From Macquaria australasica (taxonomy: Eukaryota > Chordata > Actinopteri > Centrarchiformes > Percichthyidae): DNA of 64,000 nucleotides. Under the pieces are notes generated by a model. That model saw only the letters and a program-made list of their open reading frames with translations, was not told where the DNA came from and made no database searches. The stretch spans positions 430,083-494,082 of the forward strand of contig SEMN01000346.1 of assembly GCA_005408345.1 (NCBI GenBank). Reading direction: 5' to 3'. Below, piece after piece: positions 62,610-64,000 of the stretch. The position numbers and the translations under genes are program-made. The first letter of the stretch is position 1; each line of letters starts with the position of its first letter.

Positions 62610-64000
62610 CACAGCAGTACACTGACTCCCTTGAATACTCCAAACTTACATTTATCAACAGGCATCAGCATGGAAATAGTAAAATCTTCACAAAAAAATG
62701 CTAATTTCTGTAGTTTTTATCTTAAATGGTTTTTTTTTCTTTGACTTTAAAACTGAAAAAACAAGTTGTTCTGTTTTTGTTTGAAGGCTCGTAGACGTTA
62801 ACATACTGAATAATTATGGCAAACATTCATCACAGGAGGATGAGAACAAACAGGTACTCAGATACATCAATGTGCAGTCCTTTCACTTCCATCAATCCTG
62901 TTTTCTCGAACTACGACTAACTCTCCTCTTCTCTCTCTCTACATGCAGAACAATAATTATACCTGTGTTTAAAAAAAGGGAAATATCTTTTGGACCGTCG
63001 TGTTCCTGCAGCAGTTCTGTAATTTAACTCTTTCTAATGAATGCACTACGGCCAAGAACGTTAATACACAGAAAATAACTTAAAAAAAAGAAATCTTGTA
63101 AGCGGCATCAGGAAGTTGGTCAAGGTGGCAACCAGTGAGGGAGGTTAATGGTAAATATGTTCATTTATAACCTGGCAACAGCTGTTTGTTAAAGTTGTAT
63201 AACAGGACAACAGTTTTCACACAGTTATAAATCAGCAGCACTCGAGGTGCATTAAGCTGCAGGTAACCACAGAGCCATGCCTTCAGTATAAACACAATAT
63301 TATACCTTAAAGTGTCCAAATACAGGAAAAGACAGACTTGGTCTTTGCCTCATCAATGTTTGTGTTGTATCAGGACGTCTCAGAGTGTATCATCACTAAC
63401 ATAACTCCATCCTATCTGTAGACAGCCTACATGTGGTGATGAAAGAATTTGTCCAAACTGCTAAAAAGAACAAATAGAGGAGTTCATGTCTGACTTGTTT
63501 CAGAAGTTTAAAGGTCTGGAAACACTCTGCCTTGTGGATGAATTGCGTTACGTCCTCTTGTGGTTTTCCATCCCTCTTCTTCATGTGATGCATTTTTACC
63601 GGTGATTAACTTAAACACAAACTTTTCATAAGTATTTCTTGTTCGGGTGTGATCTGATCCATCAGGACGGACCCCGCTGTGAGTCTTGGGGTGCTCAGCT
63701 GCATACGATCCTCTGGTTTTATCTTTCACATTCAGGCTAAGAGAAGGTTAAATTCTCAGCCGTGTCAGGCTGAGCCTTTGGAATACGACACCCTTGTTAT
63801 GATGTATTTGATCCCTGAATTGGGACGAAGCTACGCTGTCTGCTTCTAATGAAAACCTACACACCCTCCACGGCTCATGATTCCCTTCCGTGGCTCCAGC
63901 CAGAAGGCAGAGTCCCCCGTCACCTCCACTGACTCTGATTTATCACTGCTCATCTTCCCCCGTCCCCCACCCTTCTCCTCCACGCCCATAGCTCTGCTCC
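59660..64000. other. Intronic/upstream stretch without a recognised exon
   Basis: A 4.3-kb stretch expected to be the intron before the first visible MYO6 exon. It has an (AAT)n run at 62579-62608 and a short fish repeat at about 62505-62553 (words gtcagttttattatagccca and tttgcctcagggggctttaa). I looked on the minus strand for the preceding motor exon (ending in KFK) and did not find it. Confidence 0.55.
62579..62608. repeat. AAT trinucleotide microsatellite
   Basis: An uninterrupted AAT run next to a short dispersed-repeat fragment. Confidence 0.92.

Noticed and set aside
1..64000. tRNA, rRNA or a bacterial/viral gene system
   Set aside because: No cloverleaf or rRNA sequence was recognised and no intact viral or prokaryotic-type genes were seen; the window is ordinary vertebrate gene and intron sequence.

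Overview
This is vertebrate, almost certainly teleost fish, nuclear DNA. The evidence is short coding exons with GT/AG borders, long AT-rich introns, dinucleotide and trinucleotide repeats, and many interspersed repeats typical of ray-finned (especially percomorph-like) genomes. There are no bacterial-style genes, operons, CRISPR arrays or RNA genes that I can support. The placement as a teleost is inference from the repeats and protein; the species cannot be named.

The main content is the 3' half of one gene on the minus strand, MYO6 (unconventional myosin VI, the pointed-end-directed actin motor). Sixteen coding exons between 59659 and 10387 join in phase into 631 codons plus a stop. They run from the last part of the motor, through the converter, the reverse-gear insert 2, the IQ motif, the three-helix bundle, the charged single alpha-helix and the ubiquitin-binding (MIU/MyUb) region with its RRL motif, to the cargo-binding domain with its WWY motif and the normal C-terminus. 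Exons for the N-terminal motor lie beyond base 64000; none was found in 59660-64000.

Two consecutive 39-nt exons with the same phase (32559-32597 and 30421-30459) occupy the place of the mammalian alternatively spliced large insert, and skipping both restores an Arg-Gly-Pro junction like that of the no-insert isoform. The mammalian small-insert exon would belong in 14705-22306 but was not found. The donor sites beside both alternative regions are weaker than the other donors.

The left 10 kb lie downstream of MYO6. They hold its probable 3' UTR and, convergent on the plus strand, two or three possible exons (about 532-591, 3093-3175, from 5372) of a gene I do not recognise. The introns and flanks hold decayed DNA transposons and MITEs (5933-6189, 24786-25272, 38810-39933, 40777-41057, 43018-43333, 47812-48186, 57159-57704, 58533-59121), copies of a teleost repeat marked by 'catcctctggggagc' and 'gctaacatgct' words, an L2-like LINE scrap near 55060-55270, two perfect hairpins, and several RFX X-box-like sites. 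I see no new multi-gene system. The points most worth following up are the large-insert cassette with a strong hairpin in its upstream intron, the RFX-type sites in a hair-cell gene, the THAP-like fragment inside a MITE, and the unidentified convergent gene.
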